A stretch of DNA of 64,000 nucleotides from Sipunculus nudus (lineage: Eukaryota > Annelida > Sipuncula > Golfingiida > Sipunculidae), in the NCBI GenBank assembly GCA_026874595.1, contig CM049310.1, forward strand, positions 79,789,056 to 79,853,055, in the 5' to 3' direction. Under the pieces are notes generated by a model that was not told the DNA's origin, searched no databases, and saw only the letters and a list, made by a program, of their open reading frames with translations. Below, piece by piece: positions 36,291-50,198 of the stretch. A program made the position numbers and the translations under genes. Numbering within the stretch: the stretch's first letter is position 1; every line of letters begins with the position of its first letter.

Positions 36291-39200
36291 TATTTTATTC
36301 AAAGTTCATATCTTTTATATAGAGTTTATATATTAAGAAAAATTGAAACGTTATTACAACAATTATAAAGGAATTGTATTAGAAGTGCAAACTTAGTGTT
36401 TCTGTTTCTAGTATTTTGTTTATTAGACAATTAAATTTTTGTATATTGTATGGCTTCTGGTGATCAATGGTTCATGTGCTCGTGAATTATTCATTGTTGG
36501 GACTGGTTCTCTTCTGTTATATTATGAAAGCAAAGTACATCCTGAACAAAGAAAATGTCATATTTTTCTAAGAAACATGAAATAACATTAGGTTTAGCGT
36601 TGGTTACTCAACACTCAACGATTCTGTCAAGGGAATATTGATATAATTTCCATAATTAAGTTTCTGGAAGTTGAAATGCTCTCAAGGAGACAATGCACTA
36701 ACTAAGGGCTCAAATCTATCGATACCGTGCACATATTGAATATGGTGTTATCACGACCATTTGATCTCTTAATTATTCATAATAAAACATAAACAATTTT
36801 CAGTAAGATAGAAAGCTTTTCCTTTATTTATGTAAATTACTGTTACCAGGAAGTTACATCCAGGAACTCACAGTTTCTTCGAGAGCGACTAGTTCAGTAT
36901 TTACTTTTTTTCTATATGACAGTTTATTTGTTCATCTGGGCTTGTTAAATAACCAGTTATCAGTACGGCTCTAATGGTCCATAAGGGATACTGGCTCTAA
37001 TGGTCCATAAGGGATACTGATCTAGGGTGAAACACTTGACAGGCATAAGCAATCGTGGCTATAGTGTTATGCTATATTCAATTGCAGAGGTACTGAATAA
37101 AAAATATACAAAGGAATATCATGTTGCCATTCGTTGACTTTGTTGTTTTATGTGGTTTTATTTTATGAATGACTGATTTTTTAGTGTATATTATCTAATG
37201 ATTATGGACCGATTTATCATATTTCGCTTTGACTTATTGCTCGCAAATCCAAATTATGACCCTAACATGAAGCCACTATCTGTATCCAAGCGATAGAGAG
37301 TTGGCAGTAGAACGAAACCACACCATATCTTCAACCAACTAAACATGGGTAATCGATGCTTTCAATGTGTTTCAGGTCAACATCTTGTGGCATTCATTGA
37401 ATTTCTAAACGCTGCAGTGATATTGGTGTTTCCATTTAATCGTTGATGGTTGATCGAAGAAAATGGGGCAGTATTACTGTTTATAATGTAAGAATAGGGC
37501 TACTTCATGAGTTGTATATTTAAATCCCGCATTCCTAACCGCCTGATCACTGTTATAATATTCTCATGACTTCATTTTGAATACTCTATATTTTAGTAAA
37601 ATAGTAGGTTTCTTATCACCCAGAAGGTATTATCATATTCCGTAAAGATGAACGGATAACAGTTAATAAAGCTGTGAATTTCGAGACGTTTACGTTTTCA
37701 AAAAAACGTTGATTTGCTTTTTTCTACATACTTCTTGAGGGTATTCAGTTTATATAACGAATCAAACTATAATAACCTTCCCTGCATTATGAATGCATAT
37801 TTGTAAATATGTTTGGCCTAATCGTTGGTCCTGGATTTAAAACACATCATCACGATTTATAACATGTGATCTGGTCGCTAAATTCCACCGGCGGTGCTCC
37901 TTTAAAAAACATTCAGACAGGCAAAATAAAATAATGTGTAGAATGAATTAAACACCAGCTTTGTTGTTCAAATATCAGTAACTTCGAACAAATTAGTTAG
38001 ATATATTAAGCGAGACTTGTTTTCAGTGATTTTCAGTTTCTCAGAAATCGATATTAGCTAATTGGAAAGTCATTGTTAAAATATATTGATGTAAAAAAAC
38101 AAGAAATATCTATAGTCTTTGTCAATTATTCGGATTAAAATTACATACAGTATTCTTATAAAATATTATAAAGAACAGAAAACATGCAAAAGTATTCCTT
38201 TACTTTGAAAAGCAGTTATGTTGAATACACCAAACATATTCTAACCATATTTTATCGTTATCATCTACACCTGTGTCAATTGTTGCATTAAGCTACTTGA
38301 AACATAAAGCTACAACAAATGATGCTAAGACCAGGAATTAACATATTTTTGGGGTCAACAGTTTGTTGATAATTGCCTCATCAGTAAACATATCTCTGTT
38401 GTGCCCGTTTGATACAAACAGCAATTAATAAACAGTGAGAAAAATATATGTTTCAATTATGACTGGATCAACACCAAGTCCAAAATAGTTTATCTCTGTG
38501 TATCTGGAGGTACTGCACTATCAGCTATATTTTACATTCACGTAAACATTATTGATAGAAATTGTTACAGTATATTCAATATCTATTTTCAATATATTGA
38601 AAAGTGGGAGATTTCAAACGTATCCCAAGGGAATGTTATCTTGTAATTTCCCGTTATTTAGTAACATGTAGTTACATAGTTTGGGGGCTTCATAAAAACA
38701 TCTGGCTGGAACCTGTCATGAATCTTTATTATAAATAGATACCGATTCAGTGTGTTCCTATCCAACGGATTCGCTATGAGACATTGGGACAAGTGATAAA
38801 ACATTATTAGTTTATTATTAATTAAACGAAAAGAATGGTAAAATGTAGAAAAATCGGGCTTTCGGGCGAATACGCCAATGGCATCTTTTATTTTAGCTTT
38901 GTCTTGTAAAGTCTATTACTTTGAAAGCGAACATATCTGGTAACTAAAGATGACGTCACCCGAGGGAGACCTGATGGGCAGGTTTTTTTTTCATGACTAC
39001 ATAAGCGGTGTGCGGTGCTGAGACTATTATGGTCTGAATTGAGTGCAGACAATTCTGAACGTAATAAATAAGTTTACCAATAATAATAATAATATGAATA
39101 ATATTGCAACTGACCAAAGACAAGACATTATGTTTCATTCATTCGCTTCATACCGCAGGCACCTGGAGGTTTACCGATACTGTTACCAGGGTTTTCATAA

Positions 39201-39343
39201 TGTACTAGAGATTAGCAGAACAAGTGTATATTATATTTGGTTTATGCCTAATATACAATTGCAATGTTATCAGCGCATTTTTTTTTTTTCGCAGATAAAT
39301 TGAAAGAATATAAAAATGAATGTTATTGTGAGTGGATATAATT
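36291..39343. other. mostly unit-2-specific non-coding sequence
   Basis: Only about 36840-36960 matches another unit (22110-22230). The rest has no paralogue in the window. A perfect TGACGTCA octamer lies at 38951-38958. No gene is recognised. Confidence 0.4.
36966..37018. repeat. 26-bp tandem direct repeat, two copies
   Basis: The unit ggctctaatggtccataagg plus gatact occurs twice in a row. Confidence 0.85.
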
Positions 39344-41475
39344 AATTTTAGTTCGTCTCCATGTAGCAGTTGGGATGATGGTAAATACAGAATATACTAT
39401 AATATGATATTCTTAGATTATGTGTACGGTCAGACAATTAAAAATGTACCCAGTAAGGGTATAATTAAACAAATGTTTATCTTTCTTGAGCTTCTGTGAT
39501 ATTTTAGACCCTGACAATAAACTATCATAATTGCAAAGGGTGGAGCAGTGTATCATGGATTACGAAGGAATTTTTTCTGTGAGAAGAGTTCAACGTTAAA
39601 TCTTTATTATATTATATTTTTTAACTTTTGTCTGGCCGTTTTTGCGTTAGATCTCAAATGTGGCTTATATTCAATTAAACGGAACTTTTGGCACAATATT
39701 CGTCACGGTTGAAAGATTTAGATATATATATATATATTATTGACATTGACATAATATCCAAGGTGGTACACACCGTGGGGGATTCTCCATTATCACCTAT
39801 CGTCGTGGGAAGCTCGACATTTTTAAACATATATTTTTATATTTTACAAATAAACTCAAATTCAAATGTGTTCCTTTGTTCTGGCGAGATTATTCAGGTT
39901 CATGTTTGTTATTGCACAACATATGGTACACTTTAATTAAAGGTTTATCAATGGTAACTAAAGCTTGATTAATTAAAACACTTTAAGGATAATGAGTAAC
40001 CTATGCGATCTCAAGGTTAAACATGCAACAGTATAAAAAAACCTGGAGCAAGCAACGAACGGCATCTGTCTGGGCAAACGAAACAAACAACTACCATTAT
40101 TTTATATGACTATGTACTCAACAGCTCCATTTTCAGCCAAGAACCCATCCTAAAAAATTATTGTACACTAGGCACTCCTTTTCATAGATTTTTACACGAT
40201 CACAAAACAAAATTATTTCCTTAAAATGGAAATTTGGAAAATAAAAAGTGGAAAGTCGTATTGTCACATTAAAAACCAATTGTGTATAAAAATTGCATCG
40301 GCCAAAATGATCTTTTTAATTTCGAATAGACATTTCCACAACTACTTCTTGCATTCTACTTTTCAACCTTTTTCTAAAAATATGATAACTTTTAGTTTAT
40401 AGGGTGCAGATCGAACAGATAAATTGCGATCAGACAAGCAGGATGCTTTACATGATCATATAACCGAATAATAATAGGCCAAAACAGAGAGGAAGATAAG
40501 ACAAGTATAACCATTTTATGTTTCCAAATACCTTACAATTTGTAATTTTGTATGAACATATTTTATAATGCAATCATATATCAACCCAACTTTCAAGGAA
40601 AGCATTTTTTTTCATTTACAACAAACTTAGGTAAATTATATTTTATGTGATATTATATCAATATTTGGTTAACGTGTACATAACAAATCCGTTATACTTT
40701 ATAAGATCTATATTTTGCCTTTTTATTTAAGATTCTACAGGGATTTATAACTTACACAAGACGCATATGCTGCTATAGAGAATACGTGGTTTTTCACCTG
40801 TGTATAAGGGGCATTTCCCGAAATTTCTATTATTGGTTTGCTAATTTCCCTTTTGGGAATACCCCGGATGTGAAACCCCCGCGAGACAATTAGCCAGGCA
40901 CTATGAAGCATAAATATTTTCCATTAGCAGAGATGGGTAGGCGAAACGGACATTTTTTTAGGGTAAGGTATAATAATCTGACCTTCAACCTACACATAAA
41001 AAGTCCTTTTGTATCCAGATAGATGCACCTCACTTCAAACAGCCTCATTTTGCCATTTAATGCGTGCTGCCATCTGGTTAAATGAAGGATAACAACCTAT
41101 AATAAGATTATTTTTAAAATCATTTTGCAAATAAGAATCTTTTACTAATATTTGAATTCAAATGATACAAAATTAATGTATGGCTAATATCTCAATCAAG
41201 TGATAATTTCCGAAAAATAAACGAAAGGTAAATTTCAAAAGTGTATGGATAGGAAAGAATCAATATTTCTATAAATAGTTTCAAATATCTCAATATTTTT
41301 AACATAAAGACATTTAAAATTGATAGCAATATTGTAGTAAGAAAACATGGAACCATACAAATAGTCAACATGACATGACTTAACATGGACATCATAGTAG
41401 AAAAGAACCTGAGGTAATAATTCAACATCTCGGCAGGATCTGTGCCATAACAACCTATATATCACTTTTAAACAT
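39344..41475. other. non-coding start of unit 3
   Basis: Homology to unit 1 starts at 3347/39344. Blocks align with 3347-6385, with deletions. Beta transmembrane and tail exons are missing at the start of this unit. Confidence 0.45.
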
Positions 41476-41790
41476 GGCCGTAGGTATACGGTAGTCCACC
41501 GTGATTATTTAACAGGAGTACCGTCCTTATTCGGCCCGGCCGTAAACTCGCTAAACGTTATACTACCGTGGACTGGACCAGCGCCAGCGTGTTATCTTGC
41601 CTTGTGGTCACTCTGGGGTGATCGCGCGCAGAATTTCTTTGTTAATTATCCGGGCATTTACAAGGCTTCACCGCAATATTTAACATTTCAAGCAGCTCGC
41701 AAAGGTGCATAATCTCGAATAATCTTATTTTTTTGGTCAGTTCACCTTCATGCCTTTCTTGCAAATTCTCTTAGCAATTTTAAATAACAC

Positions 41791-41853
<63 letters not shown>

Positions 41854-42544
41854 CTATGGTAAATTTAGATTTTTCCTAAAACTATGTTCTAAAAACCTCC
41901 CAATCACTGTCTGTGCTGTTTGGTTATACTGTGCATGTGTGAGACTGTCTTGACATTGTTTTTTAAATATATTTCATATATATCTGACCCGCAAGTGCAT
42001 CACATAAAGGCCTATATGTTTCCCTCTTTAAATACATCCCTTTGGTATCATTATGAAGATACCACAGCTATAGTTTTTTACATAATGTAGCCTGTTTGAG
42101 ATTTATTATTCCTCATCTAATGGTGTTATGTGGAATACCGTGTGTGCCATTCATATCCATTTTAGATTAATATTCAGATTATTTTAGATATACAGCCTGT
42201 ACATTTGCTGAACTATACCAGTCTCTCAATTAAAATTCCAAATTTGTTTTTTTTTTTTGTGTGTGTATGAAAAGATGCATATATACACGATTATGGTCAT
42301 TCATGTTTCCTTCCCCTGGGTTTTTGATTGTATGTTTATTGATGATTATGTTCTTAATTATAAAAGTTTTCCCTTGCATATACTTCTTTGTCGATTGTAT
42401 CCGATTCATTCCTTCAGTTTTTCCTTTCTTTTTCAGCTGATCTTAATACCGGTCACTTACAGAAATTATAATTCACAGTGACACAGGATCATCACTGTGT
42501 TAGCCCCCCCCCCCTTATATAAGCCAGTAATATAATCTATATAA
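41476..42544. other. truncated ACGG/CCGT element region, unit 3
   Basis: It keeps the left end (ggccgtaggtatacggtag) and parts of the interior, including the (AT)n tract at 41797-41852. About 500 bp containing the Ig-like fragment is deleted near 42245. The right end is lost where unit-3-specific sequence begins. Confidence 0.4.
41797..41852. repeat. (AT)n microsatellite
   Basis: A pure AT dinucleotide run. Confidence 0.95.
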
Positions 42545-44510
42545 TTAATACGGAGTTGGGTTTTTTCTAGACCACGGTTTACCTGCTTCCGTTCTGATTT
42601 CACTCTCCAAATTCTGTAGACGTATCGGTGGTGTGCTCGTCTAGGACAAGTTTGTTTTATTTTGCGGGATTATGCCCAATTAAGCTGAATAATTAATAAT
42701 TTTAATATTTCCCCATTAGGTGCCCCTATTTCTTTTGTACGGCATAGTCCTCCATGCCTGTGATGCTTTTTTCAGGAGGCGCCTCGGGGATTTTCACTGG
42801 CCTGTTTAGACCATGGTCAGAGCGCATGTCCAGCCCAAAAGGCATATCCGTGCAATACGCGGTCACGCGGGTCCACTATATGCCCCATTGATGCCATATA
42901 TCCATTGTAACGCCTGTAAAGGAATTTTCTCTCTCAAAAGGAAGTGAAGGTTTTTAATCCAAAGACCACATGACTTATCTTTCAATACGAGGGCTTTTCA
43001 GTTTGGTACACACTGGGCACTGAGCCAGTGAAGTGACCACCGTTAGACAATTTTTTATGGGTTATAGGTATGTTGATTTGTTTACATTCAAAAATATCTT
43101 TCCAAGATAACCATGGTTTAAAAAGTTCAGCCAAGTCATGTTTTTATGAAGGTTTTTTTTTGCAAAAAGAAGCCCCACAACTTAAATATCATGCGGTTCG
43201 GTAGGGGTGGGGTCTTGAGGGGGGAGGGGGTTCACATATATTTTTTAAGATCCGTTGTCTGTAGGGACGGTGAAACCTGAAATAAATATCAACAGTACAT
43301 CTTTAAACTAATAACGAACTAGAATCTGTAGTCAAGGCCAACAGATCTCCATCAGAATCTCCTTTAATGTCAGTCATGTGTTCACGTGTATGCGTTTAAT
43401 GTGTGAACACTGTCATGCTTCAGTAACATGAGTTCACCTTGCGGGTGGCAGAACAAATAAATACATATGGGTGGCTTCCTCACGGGGCAAAGGAATGGTC
43501 CTAAGAAAATATATATTGTGGTGATTCTTATTACCTCCAAAATGAAATGGACTATTGAAAGGTCTTTACCCTAACCCTCTACAAATGTTCGGCAAAACAT
43601 TTTTGCCTGTCACGCTTTTTCAGGAGGCGACCTGTAATCCACTGAACCCCATTTCCATTTTATCACCTGTTAAGGAAATTTACACTGTCAAAAGGAAGTT
43701 AAAATTTCAGATTCAAGCGCGGGACACATGTTCACATGAATCTTTTCATAGGGAGCACTTTTCCGTTGAGTGGACACAATGAGCTGAGACCCTTTACACG
43801 ATCCCCCTTTTATAGGTTTACAGGTATGTTGATTTTTATACATTCAGAAGTGTCTTTCCATGATAACCATAGTTTTAATAGTTAGGCAGATGTATAGGTT
43901 GTTTGAAAAAAGTTTCTTCAAAAAGGAAGCCCTGGGGGGGGGATTGCAAACACTTTAAGGGTCCTCAATCTACTAATCAGTCGTTCGTTCATACGTGCAC
44001 GTTTCATGTAAAACATTGTAATGGTTCTGAAACACTGGTTCACCAGCCGAGTGGCAGAACATCTACATACGAATGGGCGGCTTTTACTTTGGGACAAAGG
44101 AATAGCCTCTTATAATTATACCTTTGTGGAATAGTGATTATGGCACTTAAGAAAAGATATTATGGTGATTCCGATTACCTCTCGAAAAAGTAATGGATTA
44201 CGGATGCAGTTTTATTCTACCCCACTACAAATTTTTAGCAAAATCTGTATATTACATTTTCCGTTAATTTACTGAAAACAATGCAACGAACCAAGGCTGA
44301 AGTGGTTTGTTAAATGCTTTCATCGAAATATATCAACCTGCTTTCTTTTTATCTGGGTTGTCAACTGCGCATCAGACCCAGTTATTCCATGACAATTAAC
44401 AGTACTTGACCAAAAATTTAACACTGTTGGAATACATTTTTCTGGGGATATCTTTTTCCCTTTGGCAGCTATACGTTTCGCGTACAAAAGACATCAACAA
44501 CATATGCATG
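42545..44510. repeat. unit-3-specific insertion containing an ~850-bp tandem duplication
   Basis: The block starting at cttttttcaggaggcg (about 42766) recurs as gctttttcaggaggcg at about 43614, and the ends near 43400-43600 recur at 43985-44230, each diverged. It replaces about 0.8 kb of sequence present in unit 2. A 75-codon frame at 43555-43782 is interrupted in the first copy, so a gene is not supported. Confidence 0.5.
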
Positions 44511-44514
44511 TGTC

Positions 44515-44835
44515 ATTTGCAACCCCTATTGTAATAACATTTTTATTACATTAAGGTTTGCGGTTACAAAGGTTTTTGTACACAAGCTTTGAAGAAGAAC
44601 TGTTAAATACTTACACTTATAGTTTATTACAATAAGAAACGGTATTACAATACAGGTTTGACCGAACAACCCCTATTGCAATAACCATTTGTAATGTAAT
44701 AATCATGCGATTACTATATTGTTATTTAGTTAGGGTTCACAGTATTTACCAGTTATTCACCAAATGTCGCGTACAACGCCTTTGCAACAGCCACCCCTAA
44801 TGTAATAAAAATTTTATTACAATAGGGGTTGCAAA
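44515..44835. mobile_element. foldback element, both arms shortened (unit 3)
   Basis: It opens with one hairpin unit (gcaacccctattgtaataac), keeps the centre (aaacggtattacaatacagg), and ends with one inverted hairpin (ttattacaataggggttgc). Confidence 0.5.
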
Positions 44836-44839
44836 TGCA

Positions 44840-46600
44840 ACCTACCATTTCTTAACACATTCAATGCCGATTATTGTAGTTATGAGCAGTGACCAGAACA
44901 CCCAATAAATGCATGGTCACGTGCTTAAGTCCTCAGCGGCGGTATCGTTCGCAGAATCATAGTGCTGATAGTAGCTACCTTGAGTATGGACCCCCCCCCC
45001 CCCCATATCCTTTAATCCTTTAATTACCTGCCCGAGATTCATCGCTTTATTTTGGATACATTTTGCTCCGTTGATTATCAACCAGTGTTTCCCGGGGGCT
45101 GTTCGCTCCGACTTTTTGGAATATATCGTCATCTGGAATTGAAGTTTATCCGTTGGATTGTTGGTGAGATTATACGTGAAACGGAATATGTTTTCTCAGC
45201 AGTTATTCGCCTCTATGCTGTGTATGCGTGCATAAGATTACGCTACCTTCGGATTATCTGGTAATATCTAGCTGCGGATTCATTTGAACTCTCTGAAAGA
45301 CACCATGATTACAAATTTCCAATTGTTGTGATTACGGATTAAGAAGTAACCCATACCGAGAGAGTCATTTAAATTATTATATTATAGTCATATTTAGTTC
45401 TACCAAACGCGGACTCCATCGGCTAAGAAATCCTGCCAACAGGAAACATGGTAACCTCATTTTCCTAGGTTATCAATTCTTCACATTATAGACATCGGAA
45501 AGTCCCCTGCATGCAACTGACACATTGGCTGCGGAACAGTCATTGTTATACACATTTCCTTCTTCTGCAAATTTATCCGACCGATTGCTGGTCGTAGAAT
45601 ACAGATCCTAGCCTTACCCTAACCATAACGTATTCATATAATCACCTTCAATTGTGATTCAGCTCCTTTTTCTCGCAGACTATAATTTTATTTATTTGTT
45701 TAGTACACTACTGTTGGGGTGCAGATGACTCTTACTCCCATGATAGAACGAAACTTTGTTTTGCGTCCTCTCTGATTAACACACTTTTTTCACTGACACT
45801 TTTCTGATTGCTGGAATCTTATATCTCGGTACATAACATAAAATCTACTGAGTCGTTTCTTCCCAATAACCACACCCAATTTTCTATATTTTTATCCGTC
45901 TATAATATGTTGCAATATTGACACGTCCTTAGACCACGTCCTCACTGTTATATATCTGACTGAAGGAAACCGTACATATTAATAATCATGTAATTATCAA
46001 TGCTTGGCCATGAAAACAAGGTTCTCCTTTATATTAAACCTATTTCCCAATAAGTTCCGATTTTCTGTTTACTTTTCCTTCCGATCTCAGTAATCATTCA
46101 CCGAGATTGTATGCTACTTATATAAAATAAATATTTCGCTGGTAATAATAGAAATAAATTTAATGTAATATTGTGGCGGCCAGCTTATGAAGTCGCTCGC
46201 GATGTAGACTTGACATCAGTAGGCAATGATAATTGGGCTGCTAAGCCTACTTGAGTCGTGATAGTAGCAACATCGAGGTCTTCCATCATGTTGCATTCAT
46301 ATTGTGGTAAACAGCGCATAATCTTAACATTATGCTACGTATGATAAATAAACACAAGAGAATACATGTAAACTCACAACCCAAACTGAAACCCCGTCTC
46401 TATGGTAACTAGTTATTTCCTATATCGGGTACAAGTTGGTTGCCGCCTGGTAACCCGTGCGAACCATGTATGTAATCATACGGTCAGAAAACATGAGGAA
46501 TTTACCAATATGCTGAGTTAAAACGGTACTTTTCTCGCTCTTGTTTGGTTTTGTTTGAAAGTACACTAAACATGCAAACGATTAGTCTGGTTTATGTTAA
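44840..46600. other. non-coding paralogous region of unit 3
   Basis: It aligns with 9014-11245 and 31010-33125. The third copy of the minus-strand short frame lies at about 46196-46330. The transposon insertion point follows directly. Confidence 0.45.
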
Positions 46601-46601
46601 T

Positions 46602-46660
46602 AGGGCGTATGCACTTAAGCTGCGGGCAAGCTGATGTAGGGGCAAACAAGCTAGGGGCAC
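46602..46660 (+). repeat. left terminal inverted repeat of the ISL2EU element
   Basis: It starts agggcgtatgcactt and shares gctgatgtaggggcaaac with the reverse complement of the right end. Confidence 0.7.
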
Positions 46661-46744
46661 AGCATCTGGACATTGGTCAGATGCAGGCTGTATCACAAGC
46701 TGACCACTCAAGGTTACAGTCCTATCATTAATCAATCTTCAAAT

Positions 46745-48367
46745 ATGGATACAAATTTCAGCAAAAAAAAATCTGTTAAAGAGTTACAGTCATATCTGAA
46801 AGAAAGAGGGGTTGTAGCAGCACAAGCAAAGAAAGCTGAGCTAATTGACTTGTGTAATGCAAGCCATGAAATGGGATTAGAGGTGGACCCAGATGGCTTG
46901 ATTGAGGACAGACAGGGAGGAAGTACTGGGTGATAAGTTAATTACATCTTACAGAATCTAGCTTGAAAATCCAGGAAACTTCAAAGAAGGAGGCACACAA
47001 AACCTGGGTATCTTACCAGTCCGGTCAGTGTTTGACATTTACAATTATTTAATATCGTTTGATGAGTACAATATCAGAAACCTAAGGGAATACTATAACA
47101 TGGAAGGGTACACCATGGCAAAGGCTGGGTATGTGAAACACATCGAGGTACATCAGTATCACATTGATATTAACTTTGCGGTGGAGAGTAAAGTGAAGCC
47201 AAGAACACTGGAGAAGGTCCCTGTCACTAATTTAAACCACTACAATGTATGGGTGATTCTAAGCAATGTCTCTGATGCCAGTCACATTCATGCAGGGTAC
47301 TGTCCTTGTAAGGGGGTCTAGATGGGGTTGCCGACACGTTGTAGCTACATGGTTTGACATTGTTGGATATATGGATGATAATTCTACCACAAGTGTCACC
47401 TCGGGCTCATGAATGTGGACTAGAAAAGGTAGGAAAGGGAAGAGACTGTGCCTGTGACCCTGCTGGAGACATCTATTCAGGTAAAATTTAAAAATGCCAG
47501 CTCAGCCACAGAAGACAATAACAACACTGTACCTAAGAGAGTGAAATTACCTTCTGCTGATGACATTTTTAAGTGCATACAGATTTGTTGCCCAGAAGCC
47601 TGTATCTTAGATACAATGTTTGCAAACAAAAGACAGAAGCAAACGAATGATACAGTAACACCCCTTACAGTTTTGTCACCTATAGATAACATAGGTATTT
47701 ACCTCTCCACTCACAGCAAATGTGGCTCACCATGTTTTGAGAACTGATTTTTTACCTTTAATGAAATACAAAGATGCTGAAATAAAGAAAATAGAGTCTG
47801 CAACTAGAGGACATAATGAAAACAAGAACTGTTTTTTTATGAGAAGAGGTTTATTGACAGAATCAAAAATGTATCAGGTGACCCATTCAATAGATGGTGA
47901 TAAAACAGCCAGGGCCCTCCTGAGAGACAGTGGTCTGCATGAGGCTGCATTACCTCCTGCTGCCAGATACCGGCGCAAGTTTGAATCGAAGGCTTTTAAC
48001 ATTTTATAAGTCCCACAGGAATCAACACAGAAAGTGTTCTCTGACAGTCCCGGGCCTGTACATAAGCCCTGATACCCCCATCCTTGGAGCAAGTCCAGAT
48101 GGTATATTAACATGCAAGACATGTGTTGACAGTTTGTTAGAGCTTAAGTGCCTATACAGAAAGCGTAATTTCCATGCAAAAGTTGCCATAACACTTTCAA
48201 ATATATGTCAAATGGTTGATGGATTTTTAATCATGAAAAAGATGCATCCTTACTATTGCCAGTCCAGGGACAAATGGCCTGCATTGGAATCCACACGTTT
48301 TCTGATTTGTTTTACTAACAAAGGAATACATAGTGTCAAGGTTAACTTTAATTTTGATATCTTATGA
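46745..48367 (+). pseudogene. ISL2EU accessory protein: SAP-like, SWIM zinc finger and YqaJ nuclease domains
   Basis: The pieces lie in order across shifted frames. SAP-like: SVKELQSYLKERGVVAA (46745-46933). SWIM finger: CPC at 47301-47309 and CRH at 47329-47337, in different frames. YqaJ start: RRGLLTESKMYQ (47722-48009). YqaJ core: LGASPDGILTC and LLELKC (47930-48367), with the catalytic-type Asp and Glu/Lys still present. In this family the nuclease is thought to assist transposition, by analogy with phage recombinases. At least three frame breaks separate the pieces. Confidence 0.75.
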
Positions 48368-48520
48368 AAGACATTTCTTGCCAGCTATTACAGAAAACAT
48401 GTCAAACTGACAGAGTGAATGGTATATTCTTAGTGTTCTCCAACAAGATTTATCAAGCTAACCTGTGTTGTAGGTTACAAGTAACTGCTACTACGATCGC
48501 TATTTGGTTAATCAAATACC

Positions 48521-49759
48521 TCATTTGATTGGAATGGCATTTGAAAGCAGTTTAAAGGTGTTCATTCTACATATTCCACGTTGCACATGAATTCTGACAC
48601 TGACAATATTCCTGGATCTTTTTATTGCCCTTGACCCCAAAGCTTTACCATGACTGAAAGCTGGCATGTTAAGGGTTGCTTTTCTGGACAATAACAAATG
48701 CCGTATATTGAAACCACGATCAGCCATTAAATCATCCCCCTTTTCTACTTTGTCGAGAAAACCACTCAGTTTCACTATGGCAACATCAGACACTGACCAT
48801 GGGTAGACCTTGGACAAAAATGTAAAGGCGCCACTGGGCATTATTCCAACAAGCATTTTGAATGTGTTGCAATGTTTATAGTTAGACCATATAAGTTTCT
48901 GAGCTACTGGCCTAAAAGGCTTTTCAACTCGAAGTTCCATGCAGTCTATTATACACCTTGTCCGGGGATATAATTTGAAGGATTCAAGCAGATTTTCTCG
49001 AACTTTTTGTTTGCATGGTCGAATGAGCAAAGGCCATGAAAGCCTTTGCCAGGAAGTTAAACCATGTGATAAGTATCCTGGTAACATGGCCCTGTGATAT
49101 TCCAAATAAAAACGACAAATGATGACTGTCATACCCACGTTTTATACGGACCAGTGTCAGTATGTATTCTTCAAACAATGATAGTTTCCTTTAGGGGTTC
49201 TCTGTTTAACTGAATTTAAAGTTTTTGCACCAACCCACAAGTTTAATTTTGCTGCTGCCGGTCCAAGCCATTCAAACATTGATTTTAACATCGCAACATT
49301 GGGATAACCAGTGTACCTAAAACATGGAGTGTTACCACCGTATATTTCAGCAATAAATGATTCTTTGGTTAAAGAGTTTATCTTAGGCTTTGACATCACA
49401 TTAGATGATCCACATTGCTGGCACTGGAAGGTGGACCCCTGCTGCTCTTCTGCCTTGCCTTGGTGAACACTTGTTTCTTGATTGTTTCTTTGATCAGGCA
49501 GGAAGTGAAGTGATTCTGCTGCCTCTAACTTTGAGAATTTTACTTTGAGTGGTAAAGGGCCTCTCTCCACTGGTCTTTTCCTTGCTTTGGGGGTTCTCTG
49601 TTTTTGATCATAAGGGTCAGCAGGTAATGGATCAGGATTTTCTGCCATTGGCCATCTGTCCACAATATGCTGTAAAATAAATTCATTGGTAGTAATTTGT
49701 TGCACACATAATAAATGATTATCAACAAATATGTATATTGTCATTTTATTAAATTTCAT
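48521..49759 (-). pseudogene. ISL2EU DDE transposase (PIF/Harbinger-like DDE_Tnp_4 fold)
   Basis: The N-terminal part (49759-49157) has a CQQCG knuckle and the typical FRYTGYPNVAMLKSMFEWLG. The helix-turn-helix LSFLFGISQGHVTRIL lies in another frame (49178-48984). The catalytic core (49138-48521) returns to the first frame: IIDCMEL (first Asp), WSNYKHCNTFK, LMADRGF (second Asp), then RIHVQRGICRM. The third acidic residue, Glu in HVERAIGR of relatives, is Gln (CAA). Two frameshifts plus this change make it inactive. It would cut and join DNA at the terminal repeats. Confidence 0.8.
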
Positions 49760-50198
49760 AGATTTAATGGGCTAGGAATGATTTTTTGAAAAAATAAAAC
49801 TCTTTTTCAGTAGGCACTAAAACTCTGAAGGTATGTGTATGTATGCGATGCCAAGTTTTGAAAATAATTTTTATATATAAGGTAGATTTTCTATTATTGT
49901 TATACAAGCAATAACATTTATACTGGATCATAGTTATACAATATTACATACCTTTATACAGATAAATTTGTACTTGTCAATTTTGTCAACATTCAGTTGG
50001 TTATGTGGTCGTCCACTGAGCTTATCCAATGTTTAAACTTCTCCAGATTGGTCTTTGGCTTGGGGAAGGGTACAAAATCAATTCCCTTTATGTGTTCTCT
50101 GTGCTTGTATCTGGAATCACTGTTGCATGTGCCCCAAGAACACCAAGTTTAGCGATGTACACACTGAGCCAAATGCTAATAGACTGCCCAGGGCCCAG

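Noticed and set aside
43555-43782. 75-codon ORF in the tandem duplication
   Set aside because: The sister copy near 42900-43030 has an in-frame stop and shifts. No domain recognised.
46673-46744. Upstream extension of the YqaJ-gene frame
   Set aside because: The ATG at 46745 begins directly before the SAP-like motif; upstream sequence has no family resemblance and lies close to the terminal repeat.
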